Positions 7,448-14,253 are shown, numbered from the stretch's first letter. The stretch: 20,387 bases of DNA from a virus (IMGVR_UViG_3300025128_000449:1-20387); one strand, 5' to 3'. Notes: generated by a model from the sequence alone, not told the origin. Program-made: numbers and translations.

Positions 7448-8008
7448 TCAATCTACATCCAAGGTGTAGTCCATCACCAGGTCCTGGACCTGGCGATATA
7501 GGTTTTCAGTTGACCCGTTGTTGTCAATGACTCCGTCCCAATCCTGGAACTCGTCCAACTGTTCTTCCCCGGCGTGTCGGAGAGACTGGACTGCCCTGTC
7601 AACACGGTAGACCCGTCCCCCGGCGAGCCTGATGCCCATGACTTCGTTGAGGTACCGGACATCAGTGATGACGACGTTTATGCCGTCCTCGTCCAGGTCT
7701 TCTGCCCGCTTGATGATCGGGCGGCACCATACGTCGGGGTCCAGGATCTCCCGGAGGCCATGGCCCAACTTCTGTAGAAGGCCCCGAACTTCCGTATTGT
7801 TCTTGGCCATTTCCCAGCCCATGGTGTCGACCATGGCTTTGAGGGTGAAGTAATACTCGGTCGATACGGGGTCGACCACGGGGTCCATCTGGTATAGAAC
7901 GTCCCTGACCAGGTCTGCGAACGCTAGACGCTCCCAGCCGTGTTCTACTAGCCACGCTCCTGCGGTGTCTTTACCTACTTGCGCCCGATGGCCGAACCCT
8001 ACGATCAC
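7448..8008 (-). CDS. Deoxynucleoside monophosphate kinase-like protein
   Basis: The 186-residue P-loop protein has Walker A GHRAQVGKDT at residues 6-15 (K13). A VVITDVRYLNEVMGI segment (112-126) is characteristic of phage dNMP kinases, and an IDNNGSTENLYRQV segment (161-174) corresponds to the family's C-terminal I-N-(D/N)-G-S signature. These enzymes phosphorylate dNMPs to dNDPs in the cytoplasm to feed phage DNA synthesis, in keeping with the downstream primase/helicase set. The GTG start overlaps the previous stop (GTGA). The product is shorter than the T4 enzyme but normal for siphoviral members. Substrate preference cannot be read from the sequence. Confidence 0.8.
   Translation of the reverse strand: MIVGFGHRAQVGKDTAGAWLVEHGWERLAFADLVRDVLYQMDPVVDPVSTEYYFTLKAMVDTMGWEMAKNNTEVRGLLQKLGHGLREILDPDVWCRPIIKRAEDLDEDGINVVITDVRYLNEVMGIRLAGGRVYRVDRAVQSLRHAGEEQLDEFQDWDGVIDNNGSTENLYRQVQDLVMDYTLDVD
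7510..7527. promoter_or_regulatory. TTGACC-N6-TGTCAA palindrome, one mismatch (intragenic)
   Basis: The spacer is CGTTGT. It lies in the 3' part of the dNMP kinase gene. Confidence 0.45.
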
Positions 8009-8130
8009 GAATCTTTATCGTCCTTCTCTTTGGCCCACTTCTCCCGCAGTCTCCGTTCGTCGGCCTCCCGTATCTGTAGTAGTTGCTTCCGGGTAAGCGT
8101 CGTGTCTTCACCCAACGATCTGATCGCCAT
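8005..8130 (-). CDS. Small charged hypothetical protein
   Basis: A 41-codon reading frame starts at an ATG preceded by AGGAGAGAC, and its stop overlaps the GTG of the dNMP kinase gene. The product is almost entirely charged helix (LLQIREADERRLREKWAKEKDDKDS), a likely coiled coil with no recognised family. The strong SD, tight packing on both sides and consistent strand support it as a real gene. Confidence 0.5.
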   Translation of the reverse strand: MAIRSLGEDTTLTRKQLLQIREADERRLREKWAKEKDDKDS

Positions 8131-8137
8131 GTCTCTC

Positions 8138-8287
8138 CTAGTTCCATTCTCGGTTCTTTGCGAAATACTTCAGCCAGGCCGTTCGTTCGTCCAGTGCGGC
8201 TTCCATGCGTCGCACTTTGACCTGGCGGTAAATGAGGCTACAGAAGAGCGAGCCGTTGCAGATCGCCAGGAAGGCGTTGAAACTCAT
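8138..8287 (-). CDS. Small hypothetical protein with hydrophobic N-terminus
   Basis: The reading frame encodes 49 residues and its ATG overlaps the stop of the upstream nuclease gene (ATGA), implying coupled translation. The N-terminal ~20 residues (FNAFLAICNGSLFCSLIYRQV) are hydrophobic with two cysteines and could be a short membrane segment. The remainder is basic and helical. No family is recognised. The next small gene begins eight bases after its stop. Confidence 0.45.
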   Translation of the reverse strand: MSFNAFLAICNGSLFCSLIYRQVKVRRMEAALDERTAWLKYFAKNREWN

Positions 8288-8817
8288 ATCTCCGGTACTT
8301 CCAACATGGTTTGACAGTTTGATGTCAACCAGAGTTGGTTCACCAAAGCGTTGACGGCGAAAGCCGGTATGTCGGCTTCATCGGCCAGGCGAGTGAAGTT
8401 CTCTATGTCGATGATCCACTTGCCCTTGCCGTTCCTGTCCCTGCGGACCCGTTCCACCGCTATCAGTTCCCATATGGGGGCTATGAACAGTCGTGGATCG
8501 TCAGCCCCGACGTTGTCCCTGAGGAGGAAGAAGACATGCGGGTACTTGGTGCAGGCCCGTCGAACCGTTAGTTCGTCTATTACGAACAGGTTGCGTTCGG
8601 GGAGCCCGTCGATCAGGTGCCAGCGTTGGGTGTAGTTCTGGTTCTTCTCTTTGATTTCGACGTAGTAGCCGGGCACCCAGATGTCCAGGTCATCGGTAGC
8701 GTCGAAACGGGTGATGACCGGCAACCCCATGGATGTGGCCACATATTCCTCGTAATGCCTGGCATTGGAGAAGTCGTGGATCTTTTGTTCTTTGGTCCGC
8801 CTATAAGGTTCGTTCAT
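8284..8817 (-). CDS. PD-(D/E)XK-like nuclease, phage type
   Basis: The start chosen is the ATG at 8817 (AGAGGAACTGGAAA-ATG). A longer in-frame extension would overlap the whole neighbouring nuclease gene and is rejected. The 177-residue product carries DATDDLDIWVPGYYVEIKEKNQNY (39-62). Here D43/D45 followed by E54-I-K56 matches the D-X(n)-EXK core of PD-(D/E)XK nucleases. A preceding helix (HYEEYVATSMGLPVITRF) and a following beta-alpha segment (RNLFVIDELTVRRA) complete the fold. It probably acts on phage or host DNA during replication or recombination; the substrate is not inferable. Confidence 0.6.
   Translation of the reverse strand: MNEPYRRTKEQKIHDFSNARHYEEYVATSMGLPVITRFDATDDLDIWVPGYYVEIKEKNQNYTQRWHLIDGLPERNLFVIDELTVRRACTKYPHVFFLLRDNVGADDPRLFIAPIWELIAVERVRRDRNGKGKWIIDIENFTRLADEADIPAFAVNALVNQLWLTSNCQTMLEVPEI
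8311..8328. promoter_or_regulatory. TTGACA-N6-TGTCAA palindrome, perfect (3' end of nuclease gene)
   Basis: Spacer GTTTGA. It lies ~25 bases upstream of the ATG at 8287, in a position similar to the intergenic sites, although here the DNA is still coding. Confidence 0.65.
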
Positions 8818-9163
8818 TTTCCAGTTCCTCTGGCAGGCCCAGCAAACTCCAGGCCTCCAGTAACTCGTAGAGGAACTCCGCATCCACAATGGCAACTGTT
8901 CCGGGCGATTTTGACAGTCTCCTGTCACCGTCCGCTGCCACGATGGCCCATTGGTAACTGCTAGACACTTCTCGGATCTTCCGAACCCATTCCCGTATGT
9001 CCCACTGCTTCCGGTGCTTGGCCTCCACAGGAAACGGCACCCCGGAAAAGTCGTCGGACTTGTTGTTGGCCTTGGCCCGATCCGCTTCAGGCCAAATCTC
9101 CTGCAAGGCGACAAGCACTTCGTTCTCAAAGGCGGTGCCTTTGGCCTTGGAAGGATTCGACAT
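8801..9163 (-). CDS. Holliday-junction-resolvase-like PD-(D/E)XK nuclease
   Basis: This 120-residue protein has the order of motifs seen in small phage resolvase-like nucleases. These are a KGTAFENEVLVAL helix with E13, a SDDFSGVPFPVEAKHRK core where D37/D38 and E47-A-K49 form the metal site, and an SYQWAIVAADGDRR strand (69-82) after it. These enzymes cut branched DNA formed during replication and recombination and help resolve concatemers before packaging. The gene follows the primase and overlaps the next nuclease by 17 bases. The ATG at 9163 is chosen; an ATG five bases upstream is in another frame. Confidence 0.75.
   Translation of the reverse strand: MSNPSKAKGTAFENEVLVALQEIWPEADRAKANNKSDDFSGVPFPVEAKHRKQWDIREWVRKIREVSSSYQWAIVAADGDRRLSKSPGTVAIVDAEFLYELLEAWSLLGLPEELENERTL
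8911..8928. promoter_or_regulatory. TTGACA-N6-TGTCAC palindrome, one mismatch (intragenic)
   Basis: Spacer GTCTCC. It lies in the resolvase-like nuclease gene, about 95 bases upstream of the start of the second nuclease gene. Confidence 0.5.
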
Positions 9164-9169
9164 CGCATC

Positions 9170-10060
9170 TCAGTTTACTACGGGAGGCACCCAGCCTCCG
9201 GCCAATGCCTCCGCCAGGCGTCCGCCAGGCAGAAGAATGCCCTGGACATCGAAGCCGTCCAAAGTCTCCTTGATCTTGGTGGCGGCCTTCCGGCCTGCCG
9301 TGTCATCGTCCAGCACAAGGAACGTCGACTCGTAGGGCCACCCATTGAACCAGCGGGCCTGCACAGCCCCGGCCCCTGCCGGGAGACCATAAACAACATG
9401 TCTCTCGTCGTGCCGTAGGGCCTTCGTCAGGCACCATGTGTCTGATTCCCCTTCACAGATCCAGGCGTGGGTAGCGTCGGGCCTGTATAGGACGCTGTAT
9501 AAGGCCACGGTAAATCGGCTCCCTTTGATGCTGAGTTTGGTGTCTGCACCAATGGTACTCCTGGTCTTTATCCCCACAATCTTGCCCTCGTGCCAGAACG
9601 GCACCCACAGGGCGTACTTGGTTACCTTGACTCCGAACGATTCGATGTCTTCCAGGGTCAGGTAGGGCCATTTCTTTTCTACCCTGGCCATGGCATCTGT
9701 ACGAGATGATGCACAGCCATCTGGTTCATCGTTGAATCTGCCAGTCAGGTCCGTGAGGGGCTTGGGAACTATCGGGTCCCGCTTACCGTCCATGCCTTCC
9801 GCTTGACACAGAAATGTCAAAGCACGCCAGAAGTTGCAGCCCAAAACCATCTTCACGAACTCAATCTGGTCTCCGCCCTGGCCTGTAGAGAAGTCGTAGA
9901 AGTCGTACTCGTAGATGTGAAGGCTGGGAACATTCTCTTCGGGGTTGTGGACCGACCTGATCTTATGGGTGCTGTCGGGCGGGTCCAGGGCCAGCAGATC
10001 CAGGACGGTCTCCATGCGGACCTCAGCAGCAATCTCCTTCATTTCTACTAGGTCATCCAC
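9170..10060 (-). CDS. DNA primase with TOPRIM domain, zinc ligands absent
   Basis: The 296-residue protein has two parts. Residues ~37-70 (HNPEENVPSLHIYEYDFYDFSTGQGGDQIEFVKMV) line up with the CHC2 zinc-binding domain of DnaG-type primases (P-x-H-x-E-x-x-PSF...G-x-GGD-x-I-x-F), but the cysteines are replaced and only one histidine remains. A TOPRIM domain follows, with WICEGESD (E203) and FLVLDDDTAG (D251/D253), the acidic residues that bind catalytic metal. It should synthesise RNA primers at the fork with the separate helicase encoded at 10453-11331, like a split T7 gp4. The GTG start overlaps the previous stop by 8 bases; an ATG at 10042 is an alternative. Confidence 0.8.
   Translation of the reverse strand: MDDLVEMKEIAAEVRMETVLDLLALDPPDSTHKIRSVHNPEENVPSLHIYEYDFYDFSTGQGGDQIEFVKMVLGCNFWRALTFLCQAEGMDGKRDPIVPKPLTDLTGRFNDEPDGCASSRTDAMARVEKKWPYLTLEDIESFGVKVTKYALWVPFWHEGKIVGIKTRSTIGADTKLSIKGSRFTVALYSVLYRPDATHAWICEGESDTWCLTKALRHDERHVVYGLPAGAGAVQARWFNGWPYESTFLVLDDDTAGRKAATKIKETLDGFDVQGILLPGGRLAEALAGGWVPPVVN
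9803..9820. promoter_or_regulatory. TTGACA-N6-TGTCAA palindrome, perfect (intragenic)
   Basis: Spacer CAGAAA. It lies within the N-terminal third of the primase gene. Confidence 0.65.
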
Positions 10061-10295
10061 CGAACTCTCTCTTCCGCTCCCCGGTCATGGAATGGTTCTC
10101 TTCGACCGCCGCCTGGGTCTCCTTGTCCTCGTACAGGCGCAGCATGTGGATACAGATGTCGTACTCCTCCTCGTTGATGCGGTCCTCTTCCTCGGAGGTA
10201 GGAATCCCGTCGTGCTGCACGCACACGGGGGGCCCTACAAAGCCTGCTTCCATCCCCTGCCGTAGCCATCCCCGAAAGTCTTCAGGCCCCATCAC
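10053..10295 (-). CDS. Conserved small phage protein (GPPVC-x-HDG motif)
   Basis: The 80-residue product has the pattern WLRQGMEAGFVGPPVCVQHDGIPTSEEED...DICIHMLRLYED. I recognise this as a common uncharacterised small protein in actinophage early regions. Conserved Cys and His residues (GPPVCVQHDG; DICIHML) could bind a metal. A Cys replaced by Val (GFVGPP instead of the usual GFCGPP) is the one deviation I can see. It begins at tandem ATGs within the end of the preceding gene and overlaps the primase start by 8 bases. Function is unknown. Confidence 0.6.
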   Translation of the reverse strand: MMGPEDFRGWLRQGMEAGFVGPPVCVQHDGIPTSEEEDRINEEEYDICIHMLRLYEDKETQAAVEENHSMTGERKREFGG

Positions 10296-10452
10296 GATGC
10301 TCCTTCTGTTCCCGGAGGTTCTCCACCTTCAACTTGGCCTCTAGTTCAGAGAACGCATAGTCGACCATTACCTCGTCGTCGTAGATCCGCCAAGCGGACC
10401 GGACAATCCCGGCCCCCAGGTAGATGGTCTGTGGTTTCACCGTTACTCCCAT
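10282..10452 (-). CDS. Small hypothetical protein downstream of helicase
   Basis: The reading frame begins at an ATG immediately after the helicase stop codon (TAA-ATG) and encodes 56 residues, overlapping the next start by 14 bases. The product has an N-terminal beta-like part (VTVKPQTIYLGAGIVRSAWRIYDDEVMVDYAF) and a charged helical end (LEAKLKVENLREQKEHRDGA). No family is recognised. Zero spacing to the helicase and the same strand support a translated, coupled gene. Confidence 0.55.
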   Translation of the reverse strand: MGVTVKPQTIYLGAGIVRSAWRIYDDEVMVDYAFSELEAKLKVENLREQKEHRDGA

Positions 10453-11331
10453 TTAGAACTCCAGTTGCCCACTGGGCAGGTCGGATGGCATCGGGACAAG
10501 AGAGCCCGTTTGTGTGTCGAAGTAGTGCCTGACGCCATCAGGGTAGATCCCGCCGGATGAGCGTGTCTTGAGGAACTGGAGTCGAAAGTCGTCCTCCATG
10601 GCTACCCGCATGTCCTGGCCCAAGCCGGGGTTCAGGCAAGGTCGGAAGGCCCCAGCGACGTAGTCGGCGGACATCTCCCCGCCGAACCTGGCGTCAGTCA
10701 TTGAGAGGGGCATGTGGCCCTGGTTCCCGTCCCCTCGTTTGACCTGGTGCAGGACCACTAGGGCAATGTCCTCCTTCCGGGCGAAGTCTTTGAGAGCCCA
10801 CCCCAGTTTGTCCACGCTTTCTACCTGGCTCATACCTGGGGACTTGACGAGTTCCATGTAATCGACAACAGCCAACCGGGCCCGCTGGCCAAAGTTGTCT
10901 GCGTACTCTTCCAGGGCCAGGCTCATCGCCCTCACGGACAGGCCCGGTTCGTCCTCTATGGCCAGCATGGGGTAACGCTCCTCCGCCTCTTTGACCCCTG
11001 GGGCTTCCCCGGTCGCTGAAAGTGACCGTTCAATGTCAATCGTCGGCGTGTTGCTGACGATCCCGGCCAGCCGCTGGAGTATGTACCGGGCGTGCATCTC
11101 CAGAGAGAAGAACACCATGGGGGTGGTCTTGTCTTGGTTGGCTATGACGTTCAGGGCCCACCAGGTCTTGCCGACGCTGGTGCGGGCCAAGAACAAGAAG
11201 ACCTCTCCGGGGGCGATGCCCCCGTTTGTTCGGGAGTCGTAGAGGGGGTAGCCGGTGGGGATACGGGTCAAACCCGAAGTCGCCCACCGGCCCAACTCCT
11301 CGCCAACCTCCTCTAGTCGGCGGATAGACAC
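10453..11331 (-). CDS. DnaB-like replicative helicase (RecA-fold domain only)
   Basis: The 292-residue protein matches the C-terminal RecA-like domain of DnaB-family helicases. It has a PTGYPLYDSRTNGGIAPGEVFLFLA entry (25-49), Walker A ARTSVGKT (49-56; K55), the catalytic-Glu strand VFFSLEM (73-79; E78), Walker B LAVVDYMEL (153-161; D157), the H4/sensor strand LVVLHQVKRG (191-200) and an FLKTRSSG segment (253-260) near the arginine-finger region. The N-terminal DnaB domain is absent, as in many phage helicases. It is predicted to form a hexamer unwinding the fork with the primase encoded two genes downstream. The start is GTG, six bases from the SSB gene. Confidence 0.85.
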   Translation of the reverse strand: MSIRRLEEVGEELGRWATSGLTRIPTGYPLYDSRTNGGIAPGEVFLFLARTSVGKTWWALNVIANQDKTTPMVFFSLEMHARYILQRLAGIVSNTPTIDIERSLSATGEAPGVKEAEERYPMLAIEDEPGLSVRAMSLALEEYADNFGQRARLAVVDYMELVKSPGMSQVESVDKLGWALKDFARKEDIALVVLHQVKRGDGNQGHMPLSMTDARFGGEMSADYVAGAFRPCLNPGLGQDMRVAMEDDFRLQFLKTRSSGGIYPDGVRHYFDTQTGSLVPMPSDLPSGQLEF

Positions 11332-11336
11332 TGCCG

Positions 11337-11873
11337 TCAGGCGACCTTGAACCCGGCGGGGATGTCTAGGTTTAGTTGCTGGAACACCCAGTCAGGGGCC
11401 CGGGTCTGGAACCTGTCGGACTTGACCCACAGGCCCACCTTGTATTCGCCGCCCTTGTCCAGCAGGTTCTTGTGGCGGAAGTCGGGCGCCGATGGGTTGC
11501 GCTTGTCGTTGAGGTTGTTGAACCAGTCGTTGGGGTTGGTGACGAGAGCGTCCTTCCACTTGTCCTCGTCGCTGGAACCGGCATGGATCGGACCCGCAAG
11601 AGGCCCTGGCGCTGGTGCCGGTGCCGGTGCCGGTGCTGGTGCCGGTGCCGGTGCTGGTGCCGGTGCTGGTGCCGGTGCCGGTGCCACCGGAGCCGCTGCC
11701 GGGATCGCCTGGGTCACGACGCCAACTGCGATCCGGTCCTTCAGGTCGTTGTGGACAGTCTCCACCATTGCCAGGTACTTCTCGCCATCACCTGTTCCGC
11801 AACAGATCGAACCCGCCACCTTGGCGGCCACCTGTGCGAGGATGGCATCTTTCTCTTCTGGGCTGTAAGCCAA
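11337..11873 (-). CDS. Single-stranded-DNA-binding protein with PDF motif and (AP)n linker
   Basis: The 178-residue protein starts at TTG after AAGGAGAAAATACA. Residues 1-55 form a helical head, 57-90 a proline-alanine repeat, and 104-152 a segment reading KWKDALVTNPNDWFNNLNDK then RNPSAPDFRHK...VGLWVK. That last segment fits the ~50-residue PDF motif (W...NP-x-x-W(W/F)-(D/N)N-x-x-x-KR-x-P-x-x-PDF-(K/R)HK...LW) known from plant organellar OSB proteins and bacterial or phage SSB-like proteins. The location next to the helicase supports ssDNA binding at the fork. The AP tract probably serves as a rigid tether between head and binding domain. No classical OB-fold is evident in this length. Confidence 0.65.
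   Translation of the reverse strand: MAYSPEEKDAILAQVAAKVAGSICCGTGDGEKYLAMVETVHNDLKDRIAVGVVTQAIPAAAPVAPAPAPAPAPAPAPAPAPAPAPAPAPGPLAGPIHAGSSDEDKWKDALVTNPNDWFNNLNDKRNPSAPDFRHKNLLDKGGEYKVGLWVKSDRFQTRAPDWVFQQLNLDIPAGFKVA
11610..11686 (+). repeat. GGTGCC/GGTGCT hexamer tandem repeat encoding (AP)n
   Basis: About 12 consecutive copies of a six-base unit encode Ala-Pro dipeptides on the minus strand within the SSB-like gene. The two unit types alternate irregularly, so this is a short-period array prone to length variation by slippage. Confidence 0.85.
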
Positions 11874-11885
11874 TGTATTTTCTCC

Positions 11886-12791
11886 TTAGGAGTTGGTTCG
11901 TTCCAGGGCCTCACCGAATGGGCACTGCAACCAGTAGTCACAGAACCTTTCGGAGCAAAGAAACGAGGTTGTATTCGGCATAAAGGTATTACCCTCAATG
12001 AGCCCCGTCGTTATCAGGGCTTTTGACTTCACAGCGTCAATCTGCTCCACGGTGCGTGGTGCGTCGATCCGCTGAAAGTCCCCCTTCCATGATGCAATGT
12101 CATAAGTGAATGTGACTTTGTCATCTTGAAGGATCTCTCGCAGGGCTCCGATGTAGAACCCCGGCTGCGGCGTGTTGCGGTGGCTTTCCTTGTTCTTCTG
12201 CCACTTCTTCTTAGCGGTCTTGTGATCGACAATCCGGTGCCAGCCGTCCGGTCCCTGGAGGACCAGATCGACGGTCCCCTTCCTGACCCACATATTCTCC
12301 TCGTGGGGGGTGTCGTCGGTCAGGGGCAGCATGACGGACTTCTCCACCATCTTGACTTCGTACTCGTCCGGCCAGACACGGCCCTGGTCGAAGTAGGCCA
12401 CGATCAGGGCAGACAGCATGTTCTCTGCGTCCTTGAGGTCCAGGTCGACCCGCTGTTCCCGGGCGGTCTCCTGCTGGTAGTTCCAGGAGAAGATTTCTGG
12501 GTCCGACCGGGCGATCTCGTTGTTGAGTTCGGCCAGGGCTTCTGCGATCACATCGCCCTTCTCTACGAGGTTCCCCTCCATCCGCTGGACGTAGTAGAGC
12601 GCAAGGCCAGCGTGGTAGCCGGTGCCCATGGCCCGGTTGATGTCGGAGGTATAGACCCTGTCGGGGGCCTTGGAGTAGGACAGCCTCAGGTGGCAGATTT
12701 CTGCGGTGTTGATGTCCGACTGGTGGATTTCCCGTGGACGGAACTGGTTGAGTTCCTGGGGGTCCAGCAGTCCTGTGGTCTTGGGGCTCAA
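11886..12791 (-). CDS. Cas4/RecB-like Fe-S PD-(D/E)XK exonuclease
   Basis: The 301-residue protein has a nuclease core: H60 in GTGYHAGL, E150 in VEKS, the KGTVDLVL strand (171-178; D175), and RIVDHKTAKKK (186-196; D189-H-K191), followed by the TPQPGFYIGAL helix (207-217). Four cysteines, C33 near the N-terminus and C279, C284, C290 at the C-terminus (LCSERFCDYWLQC), match the split 4Fe-4S cluster of AddB/Cas4-type nucleases. It probably processes DNA ends in phage recombination or degrades host DNA. The TTG start overlaps the preceding stop (TTGA) and has AAGGA seven bases upstream. The gene stands between the HTH protein and the SSB. Confidence 0.8.
   Translation of the reverse strand: MSPKTTGLLDPQELNQFRPREIHQSDINTAEICHLRLSYSKAPDRVYTSDINRAMGTGYHAGLALYYVQRMEGNLVEKGDVIAEALAELNNEIARSDPEIFSWNYQQETAREQRVDLDLKDAENMLSALIVAYFDQGRVWPDEYEVKMVEKSVMLPLTDDTPHEENMWVRKGTVDLVLQGPDGWHRIVDHKTAKKKWQKNKESHRNTPQPGFYIGALREILQDDKVTFTYDIASWKGDFQRIDAPRTVEQIDAVKSKALITTGLIEGNTFMPNTTSFLCSERFCDYWLQCPFGEALERTNS
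12023..12040. promoter_or_regulatory. Degenerate TTGACT-N6-CGTCAA palindrome (intragenic)
   Basis: Five-base arms TTGAC/GTCAA are perfect, but each half deviates in the inner position. It lies near the 3' end of the Fe-S nuclease gene. It could be coincidental. Confidence 0.3.
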
Positions 12792-13393
12792 GTTCTGATC
12801 CTTTGTCCGTCCATGCGTGCTTTAGCAACCGCCCAGTAGACCTGGTGGGGTTCCAGGTTCAGGTCGGAGGCGATGGACTTCGCATCGTCCCCCATGTCGT
12901 AGCGCCTGATGATCTCTCGCTTCTGGGACCGGTTGGTTGAGGTCCTATTCTTGCGGTTGGGTGTGACATTGTGGATGTCGAAGATGTAGTAGACCCAGCC
13001 ACGGGTCTTCTCCAGGCTCTCGCTGATTTCTTTAGGGGTCAGTCCCTGGATGTGTAGGAGGATTGCCCGGGCCTCCGCACCGTTCCAGCGGGAGTCTTTG
13101 AACGCCTGCCTCACGGTCTCAGGCGTCACTGACAACACGCCAGCGATGTCTTGAACAGACACACCGAAGGCCCACAGGTGCCTGACACCATCTGATATTT
13201 CTTCCCCGAAATAGCCCGCCAGCCGGGCGTTCTCACAGGCCTGGCGGATCTTGGGGGCGTTGATACCGAAACGGTTCAACTGGATACTCACAGGGCTAAC
13301 CTCATGTTCTCCCTGGTCAGCACAGTAATCTCGCATCAACACGGAGACCCAATCAGGGTCGGGAGCGTCGATAGCCTCAGCGATTGTTTGCAA
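12788..13393 (-). CDS. DNA-binding protein with three helix-turn-helix units
   Basis: The start is TTG at 13393, directly after a strong SD (ACAGGAGGAACACT-TTG). A longer in-frame reading into the endolysin gene is rejected. The 201-residue product has a helical N-terminus (1-65) and three similar HTH-like units: VRHLWAFGVSVQDIAGVLSV (70-89), ILLHIQGLTPKEISESLEKT (111-130) and EIIRRYDMGDDAKSIASDLN (160-179). Each has the shape G-x-(S/T/D)-x-x-(E/D/S)-I-A/S-x-x-L. Proteins with tandem small HTHs act as transcription factors or resolvase-like DNA binders. Because it lies among replication genes it could be a regulator, possibly of the dispersed TTGACA palindromes, but nothing in the sequence proves that link. 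Confidence 0.65.
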   Translation of the reverse strand: MQTIAEAIDAPDPDWVSVLMRDYCADQGEHEVSPVSIQLNRFGINAPKIRQACENARLAGYFGEEISDGVRHLWAFGVSVQDIAGVLSVTPETVRQAFKDSRWNGAEARAILLHIQGLTPKEISESLEKTRGWVYYIFDIHNVTPNRKNRTSTNRSQKREIIRRYDMGDDAKSIASDLNLEPHQVYWAVAKARMDGQRIRT

Positions 13394-13414
13394 AGTGTTC
13401 CTCCTGTTCCAGGC

Positions 13415-13435
13415 GGGCCCGCTTGAGGCGGGCCC
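13415..13435 (-). promoter_or_regulatory. GC-rich hairpin just upstream of the HTH gene start
   Basis: An 8-bp perfect stem GGGCCCGC/GCGGGCCC has a 5-nt loop and sits about 11 bases upstream of the SD of the TTG-initiated HTH gene. There is no U-run after it, so it is not a standard terminator. It may shield the mRNA or modulate initiation. Confidence 0.5.
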
Positions 13436-13500
13436 TCCAGTACCTGGTGACTGGTCAGTGGCAGTTAGCCTATCAGGTGTTTTGGAGGAAGTGGTGGACC

Positions 13501-14253
13501 CTAAAACAGGGAGTCCTGGGAGTCGTCCTTGTCGGCTCCTGGGGCCATGAGATTGTCCCAGGTCACAAGCCCAATCACCCCATCCTTTGTCAGCCCCGAC
13601 GCCCGCTGAAACCGGATCGTTTCTCGGCGTGTGCGCCACCCGAACCTGCCGTCCGGTGGGCCAGCGTCGTAGCCCTTCGCCCCCAACTGGCGTTGAGCAA
13701 TCTCCACGGCCTTGCCTTTAGACCGTCGAAATCGGAGGGGCTTTCGTGAGACCTCTATGCGGAGACCCTGGACAAAGAGCGCAATAGCCGCAAAGTCGAT
13801 CTTGGGGGTGGGAGGGGAGTCGAAGGCCACGGTGGGGAACCAGCCGTCGGCATCCCTGGGTTGATGATGCCACCACTCACCCCTCACGGTTGGCCTCAGG
13901 CCAAACGTCTGCGCCAGTTCGTTCGCCCGGCCAGTTGACAGTCGCTTGTCAGTAATGCGGAAGTCGACAGCGTAGCCGTATCCGTCGGGCTGGGCCTGAT
14001 GGAACGACCCGAAAAAATAGCCGTCGGGTCTCTGCCAGTCCGGGTTGGCTGCCAGGTTGAAACCCTTCTTCCCGGCCCGGTAGCCGTCGTATAGCCGCTT
14101 CTGTTCGGCGTAGGAACGGACGCCACTACAAACAACCATGCGCCCTTTGATTTCGGGGTGCCTGAACAGGGCCACGAGCCGGTGCTTGAGCGTGGGGTGC
14201 AATAGGTCGACCTGGACCCACTTGCTGCTTACGGGGATTTCTTCTTTATCCAT
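13501..14253 (-). CDS. Endolysin: M15 (VanY-type) peptidase with C-terminal peptidoglycan-binding domain
   Basis: In this 250-residue enzyme, residues ~10-140 form a D-Ala-D-Ala carboxypeptidase/L-Ala-D-Glu peptidase domain. VVCSGVRSYAEQKRLYDGY (40-58) is the usual RS-x-x-EQ segment, GSFHQ...GYGYAVDFRI carries zinc ligands H85 and D97, and GEWWHH (125-130) gives the catalytic Glu and third His ligand. Residues ~178-236 (AVEIAQRQLGAKGYDAGPPDGRFG...TIRFQRASGLTKDGVIGLVTWDNL) form a PG_binding_1 domain. There is no signal peptide, so export would depend on the holin at 6518-6724. Unusually, the gene sits in the leftward early-type block away from the holin. Confidence 0.88.
   Translation of the reverse strand: MDKEEIPVSSKWVQVDLLHPTLKHRLVALFRHPEIKGRMVVCSGVRSYAEQKRLYDGYRAGKKGFNLAANPDWQRPDGYFFGSFHQAQPDGYGYAVDFRITDKRLSTGRANELAQTFGLRPTVRGEWWHHQPRDADGWFPTVAFDSPPTPKIDFAAIALFVQGLRIEVSRKPLRFRRSKGKAVEIAQRQLGAKGYDAGPPDGRFGWRTRRETIRFQRASGLTKDGVIGLVTWDNLMAPGADKDDSQDSLF
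13935..13952. promoter_or_regulatory. TTGACA-N6-TGTCAG palindrome, one mismatch (intragenic)
   Basis: Spacer GTCGCT. It lies within the endolysin gene. Confidence 0.45.

Noticed and set aside
12788-13639. 283-residue version of the HTH protein
   Set aside because: The extension overlaps the endolysin gene and a GC hairpin; TTG at 13393 has a strong SD.
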